A stretch of DNA of 64,000 nt from Eudromia elegans (taxonomy: Eukaryota; Chordata; Aves; Tinamiformes; Tinamidae). Below, piece by piece: positions 37,182-49,900 of this stretch. A program made the translations under genes and the position numbers. A model generated the notes under the pieces. It did no database searches and was not told the DNA's origin. It worked only from the letters and a program-made list of their open reading frames with translations. The DNA is taken from the NCBI GenBank assembly GCA_003342815.1, contig PTEX01000280.1:623771-687770 (forward strand), written 5' to 3'. Numbering within the stretch: position 1 is the stretch's first letter; the number at the start of each line of letters is the position of its first letter.

Positions 37182-39029
37182 ATAAAGATGGTGCTGAGTA
37201 GCAGTGCTCGGTTTGAAGCCTGTGTTTGTCCAGCCAGCAGGTTGCTACTGTTAGCCTGCCTGTGGAGGGGACTCTGCCCTCACTTGCCCCCTGCACCTCT
37301 TGAATTTGAAATGTGTCTGCTTTTGGAGACCTCCAAATAGTAACTGGTTGGGAATCTGAAACGCTGTTAGCGGTGGTGGGTTAAAGTTACATCGTGTTGG
37401 CTGTGGTTTTGGGGGAGCATCTCCAAGGCAGAACTGGATTTGCTGGGGAACTCGGTGTCTGTGTGTTGCTCCTTGCCCCTTCACCTCCCTTTGATAGTTT
37501 TAGCAAGAGTACCGTATTTGTTTGTCTTCCTTGGTATACCTTCCCACTGTCCTTTGAGGGAACTTGTGTACAATTCTTTTGGAAAACAAGGAGATTAAGT
37601 TCTGCAGCATATGCTTTATTCTAGATTACCTCATAGCAACCTCAAAATCAGCTAAAGAGCGAGTGTGGAGGGATCTTGATCTATAGGTTTCCACTGCATG
37701 AAGGTTTCCACCTGGCCTTGCAGAGTGGCCCTGGGGGTGCCATGATGCTGCGTGTAGCCCATTTAACCTTGCAATTCACTTAGTGCCGTTTCCTGCGCCC
37801 ATTTTTAGTAGCAGGTTATAGTTGTGTGTTCTTTGAATTTTAGGTAAATATGAGCTTATGGCTTTGCTTCCTGTGTTCAGAAAAGGTCACAAAGACTATT
37901 GCTAGTGGCAGCCAGCTTTGGCTAATCTTTCAGTCTTTTGGCAGACAGCCCAAAATAAGAAGTTGATTGGAAAAACATATCCAGATGGAGTCAGGTTTTT
38001 TCATGTTCTGTTGCCATCCCCCCTTCTCCCTTTTCTGTGCTCTTCAGATGCTGCTGTGCAAAGATAGGAGAGGACTTTTTACCAGCTGGAAGTTAAAGAG
38101 CAAAAGTAGGTTGTAGTTCTAGTTAAGAAAACTGAATACTCTTTCCCCTCAAAATCTGTATCAATATAATCTGAATTTTCACACAACTTTTTCTCTTATA
38201 AATAAAAATAAATTTAAAAAAACCCCTTCATACAGGCTAGACTAGAAAAAATCATTTTTTTTCTGAAACTGAGAAAAGTGTGGAGTTTTTTGTTTTTGTT
38301 TTTCTAATGTTCGTGGTGTTCAGAAGCAGGAGCTCTTTTGTAAAAGCAATGTAATGATTTTTGATATTCTGTAACCACCTAGAAATGAGACTGGTAACTA
38401 AACTGAATGAGTTTGGTGCAGGGAGAAACTTTTAGCCAGTGCTAATACAAAAGTCCAGGAAAATCTGTGGCATTTTTGCCAATTTTCTTTCAAAATGACT
38501 TTTTAAAAGTTTTCCTTGCTGTGTATGAATATTTCAGACTGTTTTAGGAAACAGTAGCTAAGCCTATGAAGTGTCCAGGACACACTGGGGAATACAGGTA
38601 TTCCTGCTTAGTTTTTTCACATTCTCAGTTTGAGTACAGAAAGAAATAAAAATTTGAAAAACAGGTCTCTCTTTTTGTTGCTGTTTTTGTTTTTCTTGAA
38701 CATTTTCTGTTCATATAATACAATTCTTATGTCAGGAAATAAAAAAACCAACTATTTTGAAAGAACAAATAGTTGTGAGCTAATCCAGTCATCTGTTAAA
38801 ACTCTCGAAAGACAGAAAGACTTTAAATACATTCCACATCTCTGTTGTTACTTTGCAGGAACTCAAGGATTCCCCAAGTTTACCTAGACCCTACGCCTGA
38901 CTTTCTTCCTTGAAAGAATTTCCATGGCATCTCAAGGCTCTGTGCATAATGTCGCTGTTCAGCAACAGAAGTCTCGGGTAGCGATGAGCCACACATTAGC
39001 TAAATATTCTTTTATCAAAGCCCAGGTGA

Positions 39030-39473
39030 AAATTTTGCTTGGATAATGGTACAGGAGCAGAAAAAAAAGGACAAATTTCTTCTGTTAAAACTCAAGATGT
39101 GAAGATTTCCATGTACAACCCTCTATCAGGTAGATTAAGGGATTCTGTCACACTTCCAAACAGATAAAGACGTTTTGGCTTCCACCTCTGTAACCCAGAT
39201 ATCAATAGTCATCCCCTCCTACTTACCTTTTACAAAGTGCCAAAAGAGTCTCCTGGGTGTCTTCCTTTGGAATTGATTTATGATGAACAGCAACAGCAAT
39301 TCAATACCTTTTTCATTAAGAATGGTGAACATGAGGATGAAAAGCTCCATGTGGGATCAGCTCTTCTCCGTGTTAGGAGAGTTTCTGTAGGAAGACCTTC
39401 AATTAGATTAGAGGTAGATGCAAAATTTAAAAGTGTGGATTTGCATGGTAGCCTTCAAACCATGCAATGTTAA
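39030..39473 (+). pseudogene. possible decayed coding sequence, family unknown
   Basis: A single plus-strand frame runs from 39030 to a TAA at 39471-39473, about 147 codons, broken only by one internal TAA at 39165-39167. The part before the internal stop includes KFCLDNGTGAEKKGQ and VKISMYNPLSGRLRDSVTLP. The part after includes YKVPKESPGCLPLELIYDE, FIKNGEHEDEKLHVGSALL and VRRVSVGRPSIRLE. The composition is mixed and charged rather than the low-complexity mix of most chance frames here. A further 40-codon frame at 38924-39043, one frame off, could be an upstream continuation. A pyrimidine tract ending in AG lies at 39205-39237. I cannot name a parent family. Chance alone gives several such one-stop frames in 64 kb, so a pseudogene is only a hypothesis. 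Confidence 0.2.
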
Positions 39474-41125
39474 AACTATTGGCTGGTGACAGACATCTCT
39501 TGAAGTGACATATTGCACTTGACTTGGAATTACATCTGCCTTTTTGGGTAGAGAGAAAGACTGCATGTTGCTGACAAGATGGTTCAGAAAGGAGCTCTTA
39601 TCTATAATTTAAGAAATGGCAAGCACTTAGGGTCTAGTTAGCCAAACAGAAATTGCAGCCAGAACAACAGATTTGAACCTTTTTATTTCAGCAGATCTTT
39701 TTTTTTTCCCCACCCATACATGACATCTGAAGCCTCTCAAGTCTGTTATTGCATTATATTGACAGGCCCGTTACTGCTGACTCTTGACCTATGTTGAGAA
39801 CCTGAGGTGATCAAAGAAGAACTAGAAGCAGTACTAGTGCTGGAAGTGATTTCTTCAGCCTGGTGGTATTGGTCTCTCAGTGTGGCAGGCTAATGTAACT
39901 CTGTATAAACTCTAAATCAGAGTTTGTACCACTAATACGGCAGAGTTACAGATATTGCTTTTAACCATATGATGAGATGGACTCTGCCAGGCCGTGTAAA
40001 AAGGAGGGATAAGGAAACTCTCAGAGGAAAGGAGCCCATGACTGGGAGCTTAGGGAAGAACATGCGAACCTCTCCGCAGAGGAGCGGGCAGACCACACCG
40101 AGAGTGAGCTTATCTTGTTGAGGAAATGTATGCCTTTCCTCTTGACTCCTCTGATCTTTTTGATGAAAGGAAGAAGTTACTTTCCTCAAACGATTCTTTT
40201 TTTTCATGAACATTGCAGAATGAGGGGAGAAGGAGGGGTTTTTTTTTTTTTTCTGCAGAAGAATAGGTTACATTGTAAAGTCAATGGGTTCCTCTGGCAA
40301 AAGGTAGAAAGTTGAGGATGAGATGACTGCCACTGGGCACTGCTGTGTTCCTTCTTAAGGACAGGGAAGTTGCTTATTGGGAGCTCTTTCCCATCTTAAG
40401 GAGGCTCCAATACACTGATAATTGTAAAAAATTCATGAAGTGTGTGCTTAAGTAGAGCCACCATCACTTAAGGCACAGATGTTTCTTACTTATGCTGCTC
40501 AAACAAGTCTGAAACAAGTGCAGCACAGATTTATTTATTTATTTTGTAATATGGCAAAAATTGCAGTCAGTAAGCTGGTAGAGTGCTCTGGTGCTACAAA
40601 AAAAGTGGGAGCAAAAATATCTCTGTGGCAAAAAGCCCAGTATCTTGGATTCTGGCTGACAATACACAGAAATGACAGCACTTATGTTTTAAAAATTGCT
40701 AGAAACACACAGCTTGTAATGCTCACATCAGACCATTCAGTGGCCTCCTATGGAGCAAAGAGTATCTTGCAAAGAAAGGAAACTTCTTTGATAATTTTCC
40801 TTATTGCTCTAGAAGTATTATATGTAACTGATTATTTAATAGGCCATCTATAGTGCTTAAAATATCAGCAAGCACAGCTTACAGTCCTACTGCTCATCCT
40901 TCACTTGCCCAGATCATTTAAATTTTGGTTTACCTGTGCTATAAAATGAAGTAATTCCAAAAGAAGATTATTTTAAAGTTTTCACGGCAATCAGCTGAAA
41001 TGCTTTTCTTCAGAGATCCACGCAGCTCCTTCTTGAGAAAAACATTTACAGCTAATTTTTATTGCATTTCAGTAGAAGTATTTATATTAACACACATTGA
41101 ATTTCTAATTATTTTGTTCTTCTAG

Positions 41126-41174
41126 GTTTAAGGAAATGTGGTGGGCAATATATTTGTGAGAAAACAGAACCTGG
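41126..41174 (+). other. possible 49-bp microexon
   Basis: A good acceptor (ATTATTTTGTTCTTCTAG) ends at 41125. A good donor (CTGG then GTGAGT) begins at 41175. Of the three frames only one is open, and it encodes LRKCGGQYICEKTEPG with two cysteines. It would start and end with partial codons of two bases each. The ICEK string recalls C-type lectin C-termini, but the segment is too short to support that. It could be a real microexon of a gene spanning the window, a non-coding exon or coincidence. Confidence 0.18.
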
Positions 41175-44100
41175 GTGAGTGTATTTTGTTACAGTGCTTT
41201 GTGGTTAATTCCCAGACAATGTGACTGTACTCAAGATATATCCTGGGGTACTTGATTGTTTTTACGGAGTGAACTGGTCTCCTCCTTTCATCTCCATAAA
41301 TTCTCCGTCTGTCCCCGATCCTTGGGCAAATCTGTGAGAGGCTACACAAGAACCATAAACTTTGTCTGGGAGCTGATATGCCTTGGAGATAGACTTGTCA
41401 TGCCGAGAGATAAAGGAGCGGCTTGTTTTCTCTCCTTTGAATACACAGTCGCTGTCCCTTAAACATCTTTTTTTCTGATGGTAGACCTTTGTTGGCCAGT
41501 AGTCAAGTTTTAACTCTTGCATTAATCTTCCAAAATGTGTCATTCATGACAGAGATGCCTGTGTTCGGGTCTCGAAGCTGCTAGATAATTTTATCATCAA
41601 AACATGTCATGAAATGGCAATTACCGAACATTGACATAATGCAGGATCCCATCTTCTCAAGAGGCTCTAGTGGAAAACAGCTGTTCCATTTTAGCTCCTT
41701 GCTTTCTCACTGTAAACCCTACAAATCAGAGAGTTGGTTTGTGTGTGAAATTTGAGGGAAAGGATGGTGGGATGGTGGTCTTTTTTTCTTAAGCACTCTA
41801 CTGCTTTATTTTTTATTTTTAAAATCCAAGAAGATTACTCTATATCTAGTCATTGTGCATAGTGGAACTTTTTGTTTGAATCCCATTCAGGTGCAGTGGC
41901 CATTCTAATGTCTTAACCTTGTAGGCAAAAATAACTATAAAATACAGGTAAATGGACATGTTTCTTTAGTTGGTCTTTGCTAGGGAGCATGTTTTTTACA
42001 AACTTCTGTTTTCTTTGACTTTCTATTTCATTAAAGATGGAATAAGCTACTATTTGTGTACATGATTATTCAGTTGATAAATAATACTTTACCCTTTCAA
42101 GTCAGCTGCTCAGTGGTGTGTGTGTGTTGACAGATAACTGACTTCAGTGGAGAGATTGTTGATTATGTTAGCTCTTGTGTCTAGGTCCTTGCACATTGAC
42201 TACAAAGGGAGTTAGGAGACATCTAGTTGACTACTTTGATTAAGCACTTGTTTTCATTTTGTCTCAACATATTTTTATCCTTAGAGTTTAAAACCACCCT
42301 TAAAAGTTAAATAAAGCAACCTGATGCATTTCCCCTTAATGCTGAAGTGATAGTTAACTGTAAAACAGAAAGAATGATTATATTCTTAATCCTTACAACC
42401 CCAAAATTTCTTTCTTGGAATGCAGAAAATTCAGTGCAAAGCTAAGTTCTTGTTCCTTTTCCTCTCTTCTGTCCATCCAGAACTACCTCCAATAGCTTCT
42501 ATTTCTCATATACATGACAAATATATATACATACACGTATTTTAGTAACAATAGACGCTGTGCTGTCTTTCTCCTTTCCTTACATCAATTTAATTACATA
42601 TGTTTTCCAGACGGTACCACTGTTAATTCAGCGAGGCACATGTGCATGTAGCAAAAGCTCTTGTAAAAGAAGAATGATGGAGACTTCACATTTCTGCAGA
42701 AGACAAACACAATAAAATCCATGCATTTGGCTTATGTTTGCTGTGCTGTTCTAAAACTGTAAATGTTTTATGGAAACATTGGGATTTACATGTTCATTCA
42801 TCCTTTAAGGAGAAGAATAAGTCCTAATCCACTGGAGACACTGCTTACCAGAGATGTGAATCCTCCGGCCTTTCTGCTCCTGCTGCATATGTCTTTCTGG
42901 AACATGAGGCAACTTTCACATCTGATCTTCACTGAGCCCTAAGGCAGATGGGCAACCGAGGGGTGATTGCCTTGTCATTAATCAGACTGCTTAAAAATAC
43001 CAAATAATAATGCAGTTACTGCAGTATGTTTCTGATTAGAAAAAACATCTATCTTGCCTTCCTCAACTGAAAAGCACGTTTAGCAGTGCCAAGAGAAGCA
43101 ATGAAGTGATCTTTTTTTTTACATGGCAAAAACTCAAGAAATCTATTGATGTTGGAAGGTTGGTGTCCAAATTTTGATACACAAATACTATTATCAATCA
43201 TGTCACTACTGAAAGGCTGACCTACCTCTATATGTTAAAGAAACCGCTGGTAAGAGCGAAATCCTCGCTGTCATTTAAGTGGCCTAATCACAAAGTCCCT
43301 TCTAGATTGGAAGTACTCTAGCGGTTTGGTTTGGGGAGAGTTGGGTTTGCCTTTTTTTTCTTTCTCTCTTTTTTCTATTTTTTTTTCTTTTTTTCTCCCT
43401 GCTTTGGAAAAGCCAACTGTGAAATTAAAAGCCAACAGCTGACTATTCTTTTGTTCCATCAAAACTCTGAAAAATGTACTACCTCCCTTTTCTCTGAATT
43501 GTAAAGGGAAGGAAAGGAAAGCTATGCTAGATGTCTCAGGAATGATAGTAAGGCAAGATGTGCACTCTGTTTTTCTGTATCAGCAGCTTCACTTGTCCAT
43601 CCCTATTACAGTTTGCAGCTGGGAATATTGCAGGATTCTGACGGGAACCTTAGTGGGAGATGGGAATGTGAGTTGTCTGGCTAGTGTGGTTATGATGCCT
43701 CTGCTGTTACTGCATGTTGTAAATTGTTCCAAATTACTGTAAGAAAGCTGGCAGTCCTAAATAAGATCTTAAACAAAAACCCTGAGTGATTTCTGACTCC
43801 CAGAAAGATCTAGAGTGATGATTTATTGCTCCAGTTTTGGTGAGGTCTCTTTTTCAGACGTTATCGAGAGCGGCCTGTGCAATGCAACTTCCTTTGCACC
43901 TTTCTGACTGTGTTCTTCAGTCAACCAGCAGAAGAGGCTGTGTAGGCAGCATCTGAATTCAGAAACGTTTGTAAATTGCCCTTTCTCACCAAAACAGATT
44001 CCAGTAGTTCAAAATATTCACTGATATTTTTTTCCTTGCTCTTCTGTTCTTTTCCCTGTACCTACTGATGCTGATTTTTCTTCCTGCCTCCTTTTTCTCA

Positions 44101-45291
44101 CCGCTCTTTGCTTACCTCACGGTGCTTCCAAAACTCAGTCTTGAGTTTCATCCTCTCCTATTTTGACAGTCCTGTGTACCAGCAGTCCTCCCCAACACCA
44201 ACTTTCTGGATGCAGCCCAGGTGGTGTTAGCTCTGTGCAGGGATCTAGGAAGCAATGTGACCACAGTAAATAGAAATGAGCCGCCTTCCTCATGAGCAAA
44301 GCAGAAGAGCTGAGATGTGGCTACCTTCTCCCAGGTCGCTAGCGTGCAGCAGGCTTGTTGCCATGCGATAGCAGTGTTTAAAATGCCTCATGTATGGTTT
44401 CAGTGGAGAGAGATAGCCTAAATGGAAATAGAGTTCCTGGAAACCTCGCAAACTAAGTTTGGAATTTTAGGAGTTTAGAAAAGTTCATAAGCTTCTTCCC
44501 TAAAATTCAGAGTTTTATCATTTTGTTTACAGTTCTTATTATATGTTAGGTTTTGTTAGCTGTATTTTATTTATAAGTTTGTTGCACTGCTTTTTTAGGC
44601 AGCTTTTCTTTTGCTAAGCTACAGCAAATAATTGTTGTGTCTGCCAGATATTTCTCTGCTGGGTTTTCTCGTGACTTTCAAAGAAATTCCATTTGGGCTT
44701 TAGTGCAGTAACTTTATGATCTATGGGAGAAGCCGTTAATGCTGCTTCCAGCATGACAGGACCCCACGATAGGAAAGTTTAGTTGTAAAACTGGCATGCC
44801 TCTAGCACATTTTTTTTTCTTAAACTTATCATTACTAGGAAAGATAGTCCCTGTAGCCTTAGTCAATGTAAATCCAGGAGATGTTTGTTGGACCAGTCTC
44901 ATTTTACTAACTACTGGAAAAGGAAACATTTTCTTTTTGTCTTGAAACAATATAAGGTATGCACTGCATTAAAAAACCTACGCACATATTGAGTGGTTTG
45001 TTATCTTTCAACCAAGTCTCCTGTTCAGTCTAGCACTTGTATTACCAAGAGTATCCCCTTTCCCTTTTTCCAAGCCTCACGGCTAACCACAGAACAGACT
45101 GTTTTCTAAGGGCTTGAGTTCTTGAATTCGTTGTAGCTACCGGTGATAAATTTTATTTCCCATAAAGACACAAACGGAAGGAGGTCAGGATAACTACTCG
45201 CGCCCCACAGTTGGGATCCTTAAAAGAGGCCAAGCAGAAGGCAGCATCTCAGGGCTTCTAAGCCTAATAGAAGGTCAGATGGCAAACTTAC

Positions 45292-45333
45292 CTGTGAACT
45301 CCATTTTTACTTTGTGTGATGCTACAGACCTTT
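45292..45333 (-). other. possible 42-bp minus-strand microexon
   Basis: On the minus strand the acceptor is near ideal (AACTTTTCTTTGTTCAG) and the donor is near ideal (TTCACAG then GTAAGTTT), enclosing 42 bp. Two of three frames are open (one gives SVASHKVKMEFT, the other VCSITQSKNGVH) and the length is a multiple of three. These are the best paired splice signals I found. No protein family is recognised, so a non-coding RNA exon is equally possible. Confidence 0.2.
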
Positions 45334-46665
45334 CTGAACAAAGAAAAGTTTCATGTTAGACACATTTTTGCACTTTATTTTTCTATCTGTTCTCTTGGTG
45401 TAATAGCAATATTCTTTTAGAACCACTTTATTTTAATTTTTCTTGGCTTAGATTTGACATTAGATTTACAAAAACAATAAGTTGCTCAGTTTTACGATGG
45501 GTATAAACATAGAATTGACTATTCATAAATCTTAATAAAGCTGTAAAATACAACCTGATTGTAAAATAAAGAATTGAAGGGTTGGTTTTTTTAGTTTAGG
45601 CATATGGTCTTTATTTCATGTTTGTTTGCATGTCCTACCAGACAAAAATCTCAGCTGAGCTATTGTAAATGATTCAAGCCAGCAATTTCAACCTTCACCT
45701 TAGGTCCCTTGCAGGTGATACTGTGCCAAACTACCTATTTGGCAGGTACTTTAGCAGTATGCTAGTAAGGAAGGCCCTACATCTTGATGCAGCATCTTGA
45801 TGTATGTGAGGTTAGAGAGCTCCATGCTGTTCTATGATAAAACTGTACTGTACTGTGCAGCTAGGAATGTATGTGTGATATAAGACATTGCTAACAAGAG
45901 GTGAAAGAGCAGGCTCTTACTTCCCCTATTTTCCCATTTAATGTGTGCCACAATATTGTGCAGAAACCCTAGTTGCGTAGACTGGTCTTCTTCCACCTTC
46001 TCCTTCCCTTTAGCCAGGCTCTCTACAATGTCTCCAGGGTGGGTTTCGCACTTCTTTGTGTTTGGAGACAGCTCACCCACTGCCCCCAGCTACTTAATTC
46101 TCTTCTGTACCCACCTCCTCTGAGCCCTGCATTTTTCAGGGTCACACTGATTGTCTAGAAGATGTAGTCCAGACATCAGTCCTTGAACTCCTGACGAAGA
46201 GGTGATGTGCCAGGGTCAGTAGCTTCTTTCATTTCTGTTCTTTTGTATAAGCTCTTCTCTGGACTGCCCTCTTTACCCATTGTGAAGGCTTCCAAAAATC
46301 AGCCAAATCAACCAAAACTGCATTGACTGAAATTTGGACACCTTGTATAAACAGTGAGCCACCCCTCTTCAAATAGAGTCTGTATTTCCATTTTAGACTT
46401 GACATCATGTTTCTGTGGACCTTGTGCAACCTCTCGTCCATCTCCAAAATACATACAAGCTGTGCTTGATGATCTTTTTCTGCTCATTTCAGCTCTGAAT
46501 ACCTAACATTTTTGTGTTCACTTTAAAGGTTGTGGACATCAAGTTTGGTACTGGCCGCAGATCTCTACACTCTTTCCAATGTACTCATGAGGCAGGGACT
46601 TTTCCTTCAGACTTGATATTTGACTGGAAACTTTTTAGTGACTTTGTGGTTTGTAGCAAAAGCTA

Positions 46666-46771
46666 CAGTCGCCTCTGCAGGGTCCCGAGGACCAGCTTAT
46701 GTGCTCTTTCTCTGAGCTTCTCAATGGTCATGCTAGACAGCTCAGTGCATGTTTTTGCTTTCCCATTTGCT
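46666..46771 (-). other. possible minus-strand exon or decayed coding segment
   Basis: A strong acceptor on the minus strand (GCTAGTGTCTTCCCTCAG) is followed by 35 open codons ending at TAG (46663-46665). They include ELSSMTIEKLRERAHKLVLG then TLQRRL, a plausible amphipathic helix. Further minus-strand open frames downstream (46229-46447 and 45832-46080) have charged, protein-like composition but no recognisable family. No clear donor follows. It may be an old coding or transposon remnant, or chance. Confidence 0.15.
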
Positions 46772-46936
46772 CTGAGGGAAGACACTAGCAATTAGGCAAT
46801 GAGATCATCAATTGGTCTTTCTGCCTCACAATTACTCTGTTTTAGAAGAAATTTGATTACAGTATGTTATCTTAATTTACAGTAAAGGCAAATATATCTG
46901 AGAAGTCAATCACACAGGGTCTCTAGCCTTTGATTT

Positions 46937-46982
46937 TAGTTCTTTAGTTCTTTAGTTCTTTAGTTCTTTAGTTCTTTAGTTC
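46937..46982 (+). repeat. (TAGTTCTT)5.75 tandem repeat
   Basis: Five complete perfect copies of TAGTTCTT and a sixth partial one. This is an 8-bp minisatellite-like array. It is unrelated to the CR1 ATTCTATG tail and has no CR1 sequence next to it. Confidence 0.95.
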
Positions 46983-49900
46983 ACATTTTTATGGCAGTTG
47001 TTTTCTGAGAAGGCAGATATAATTGTGCCAATTGATTATATTTAAAAAAAAAGATGGAGTTTTTCATTGTTTCTTGTGCTTGCATTTGCCTTGCCTCATC
47101 CGTGTGTCATAGGCAAAGAATCTTTATTTTCTTAAAGTCTGCAAAATTTCCTTCAAGTCAAGATGCCATTTTTGCCAGGTCTTGTGTCCTAATTAATTTT
47201 TTCCTTAGATAATGGTAAGAGCCATATAAAGATTCTGGGAACCTAAGCTGTGGGTAGCAAAATCCAAAAGCAGGATCTCTCACTTCTCCCAAGAGTCTCA
47301 GGCAAATTTTCTTTTGCCTTCAACTACACCTACAGCACTGTTTCTCCAGGAAAATAGTGATGTGATAGTATTTCACATTGTAACTTAGCCATGAGATGTC
47401 TCATATGTGGTGGGTGGTCAAATATTTCATTTTTGAAATGAAAGGCTTGATCCATTATAATGCTTTTTAATGATGTTTAAGTCTGCATATTGTGGAGATT
47501 ATTGGCCTCTTTAGACTGAAAATTGCAAATTGCTTTAAATCATTATAAAGCTCCACAATTTCACTGTTTTGTGGTCCTGCCCTGGAACACTAGCATGATT
47601 TGACAATAGCCTGCTCGGTGAATTGTACCCTGACTGTGCCAGGAGCTGCATAAAATTGCTTTGCAGCCATTTCTTGGCAGATCGACTGTGTGGAGCTCCC
47701 AGCGTACTATGGAAACATACAGGCAACAGAGCTAACATCCAAGAGTGTTAGACAGTGACAGCTTTTCACGCAACCTTTTTAAGAAAAGAAAAAAGAGGGA
47801 AAACAAAAGTAGGGTAGGGTCTGGAGAGGATGAGATCTGTGGTGGGTAGGTGAAAGGCATCTGGGGGTATTCACATCTCAATCAAGGCAATGGGAAGGGC
47901 ATCTTCTTACATCTCAACTCCATGTCCACAAGCTACAAAGGCTATGTTTTTAGTATGCTCTCATTACTTTTATTTTATTTTTTAGACTGAATAAGTACTC
48001 TGAGAGCATGCAAAAACTACCTTTTACTTGTGCTTTAAATTTATTTGTCATAAAATCTAACCTCTTTGCAGAGTTTGGGTGCAGTAGTACTATGAGGCAA
48101 GGTACCTGCTGAAGGAGTTAGGAAAGCTTCCCTTTAGCCCCTCCAGGAGCTGCTGCATCACGCAGTTGTACACAAACCTAATTATGCGCCATCCTGGCTG
48201 TGTCCTCTATCTATTCTTGACACTGAATTTCCAGATACAAGCTCCCTCTTGCTTGCAGTCACTGTGGCCTGGTGGCTTGAAGCTTGCATCTGGAAACAAA
48301 GGTGTTGATTCTCCCCACTTTGAGGGAACTAAGCTCAAGCCTTCAATTTCTTTGGGGATGTCCTGTGCCCGGGGTTGTTCTCTTAAAAGATGACTGCCTT
48401 TGGGACAACCATCCCCATCTAAAGAAAGGATGGGAATTAACCTGTTGCTGCAGGCCCTAGACATGGAAAGGTGTTTTGGTTGTATGAACTTCAGATAGGT
48501 ACGAAATGGTGGCTTGAGACTTTGGATGTAAAGTGGCCAATTAAAAATGATGAAGCAAGTTAGACATTTGCCCATCCTGCCTTGCCACATGCTGTTTGCT
48601 GGGGATTTCTTTCCAAGGTGTGTGAGGCATGACTGGTTTTCCGCTGCACGACTCAGCTGCTTCAAAGGCATGGTGATACACAGTGTAGCTATACCGAGTC
48701 CTTAGCTATATCTTAGAACTAACAGCTAACTTCTGTAATGTGTACCTATTCTCATGTCCAGCAAATGTGGGTTTTTTTCCCTTTCCTAACACAGAATTTT
48801 ATGTCTATCTATCCTATCCTATTCTATGTCACAGCAGTTGGACTAAAGCACATCTCACTCAGCTGGACCCTTTTGAAACTCGGGCAGTTTCTTTTCACCT
48901 GGAAAGCACCTGCTATTTTATGTGTAGCTCGTAAAAACAATCTCAGTAACCACTGCTTTACTGTTGCTACAAAACATTTAAATCTTCTCCATTTCATGGA
49001 GACCGTACAGCAGCACCAGCTCTTTAACAGAGGTAAACCCCACGGTAATTACAAATTGTCTCTAAGCCCCAGGACGGAATTTTTAACCATTCCCTGTGAA
49101 ATTTCCTGCTTTGTCTTTGGCCCTGCCTGCCCACCCACATGTTCAGGCCTTTGTCTGGGGAGCTCAGCTGCCGGATTTGGGCTAATGTCTGGATATGGTT
49201 TTTATGTGTGCACCCAGAGCAATGAATATCTTGGTGGAGAAATGCTTAATAGCTAAAATTGTGGTTAAAGTTGTGGAGCCTTCTGTTTCATTTGACTATG
49301 TTTCATCCTGTTCTGCATGGACAAAGTTTTTAGGTTCTTACAAAAGGAAGTAAATTGAAGATTAATGTTACTGCATAGTTCATAAAATACACTATGTTAT
49401 ATAAGTCACATACTGTCATCAAATGAACCAATTTGTCTGGATAAAGGGTTGTTGAGGGTAACAAATAAAGACGCCACAAATTTGATATTTTTTGAAGAGC
49501 GTCGTGGTGTTGAAGCCAAATGTCCTCAGATGAAGACAACAAGAATTCCCAACCCACCCCCAAAACTCGATCCCACTATCATTGCAGAAACAACTTGGCA
49601 GGAGGCTCCTGCCTTCAGGTCACTTCCCAGTCAAGCCTATGAAAAAAGCCTGTAATTGACTGGCAAGGCTATGAAGTTATTTACACATGTTACTTGGCAT
49701 ATTTGAAAGCTAACATGCTCGCTACATTGTTAGCCTGGGTGATAACAGAATTTAGGGTGCCTAGTATTTCCCATTTTTAAATTGTTACTCTTAGTTTTCT
49801 ACAATTTTTTTTATCTTAAACTTTAGTGGTTTGAATTGAAATTTTCCATTCTAGATACTGGACTCGGACAGATGTGTGTAGCGGGGAGGTGGAGAAAAGG

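Larger units (their letters stand above)
35313..41125. other. unique AT-rich non-coding sequence
   Basis: No certain gene. It contains a T24 run at 37158, a possible decayed coding stretch at 39030-39473, and a minus-strand open frame at 36115-36327 with a hydrophobic centre that I do not recognise. Otherwise nothing identifiable. Confidence 0.55.

Noticed and set aside
48738..49256. 172-codon plus-strand open frame as a gene
   Set aside because: The length is within chance expectation for 64 kb at this composition, and no motif, signal or family is recognised. A 154-codon frame also opens on the other strand just upstream, supporting a composition effect.
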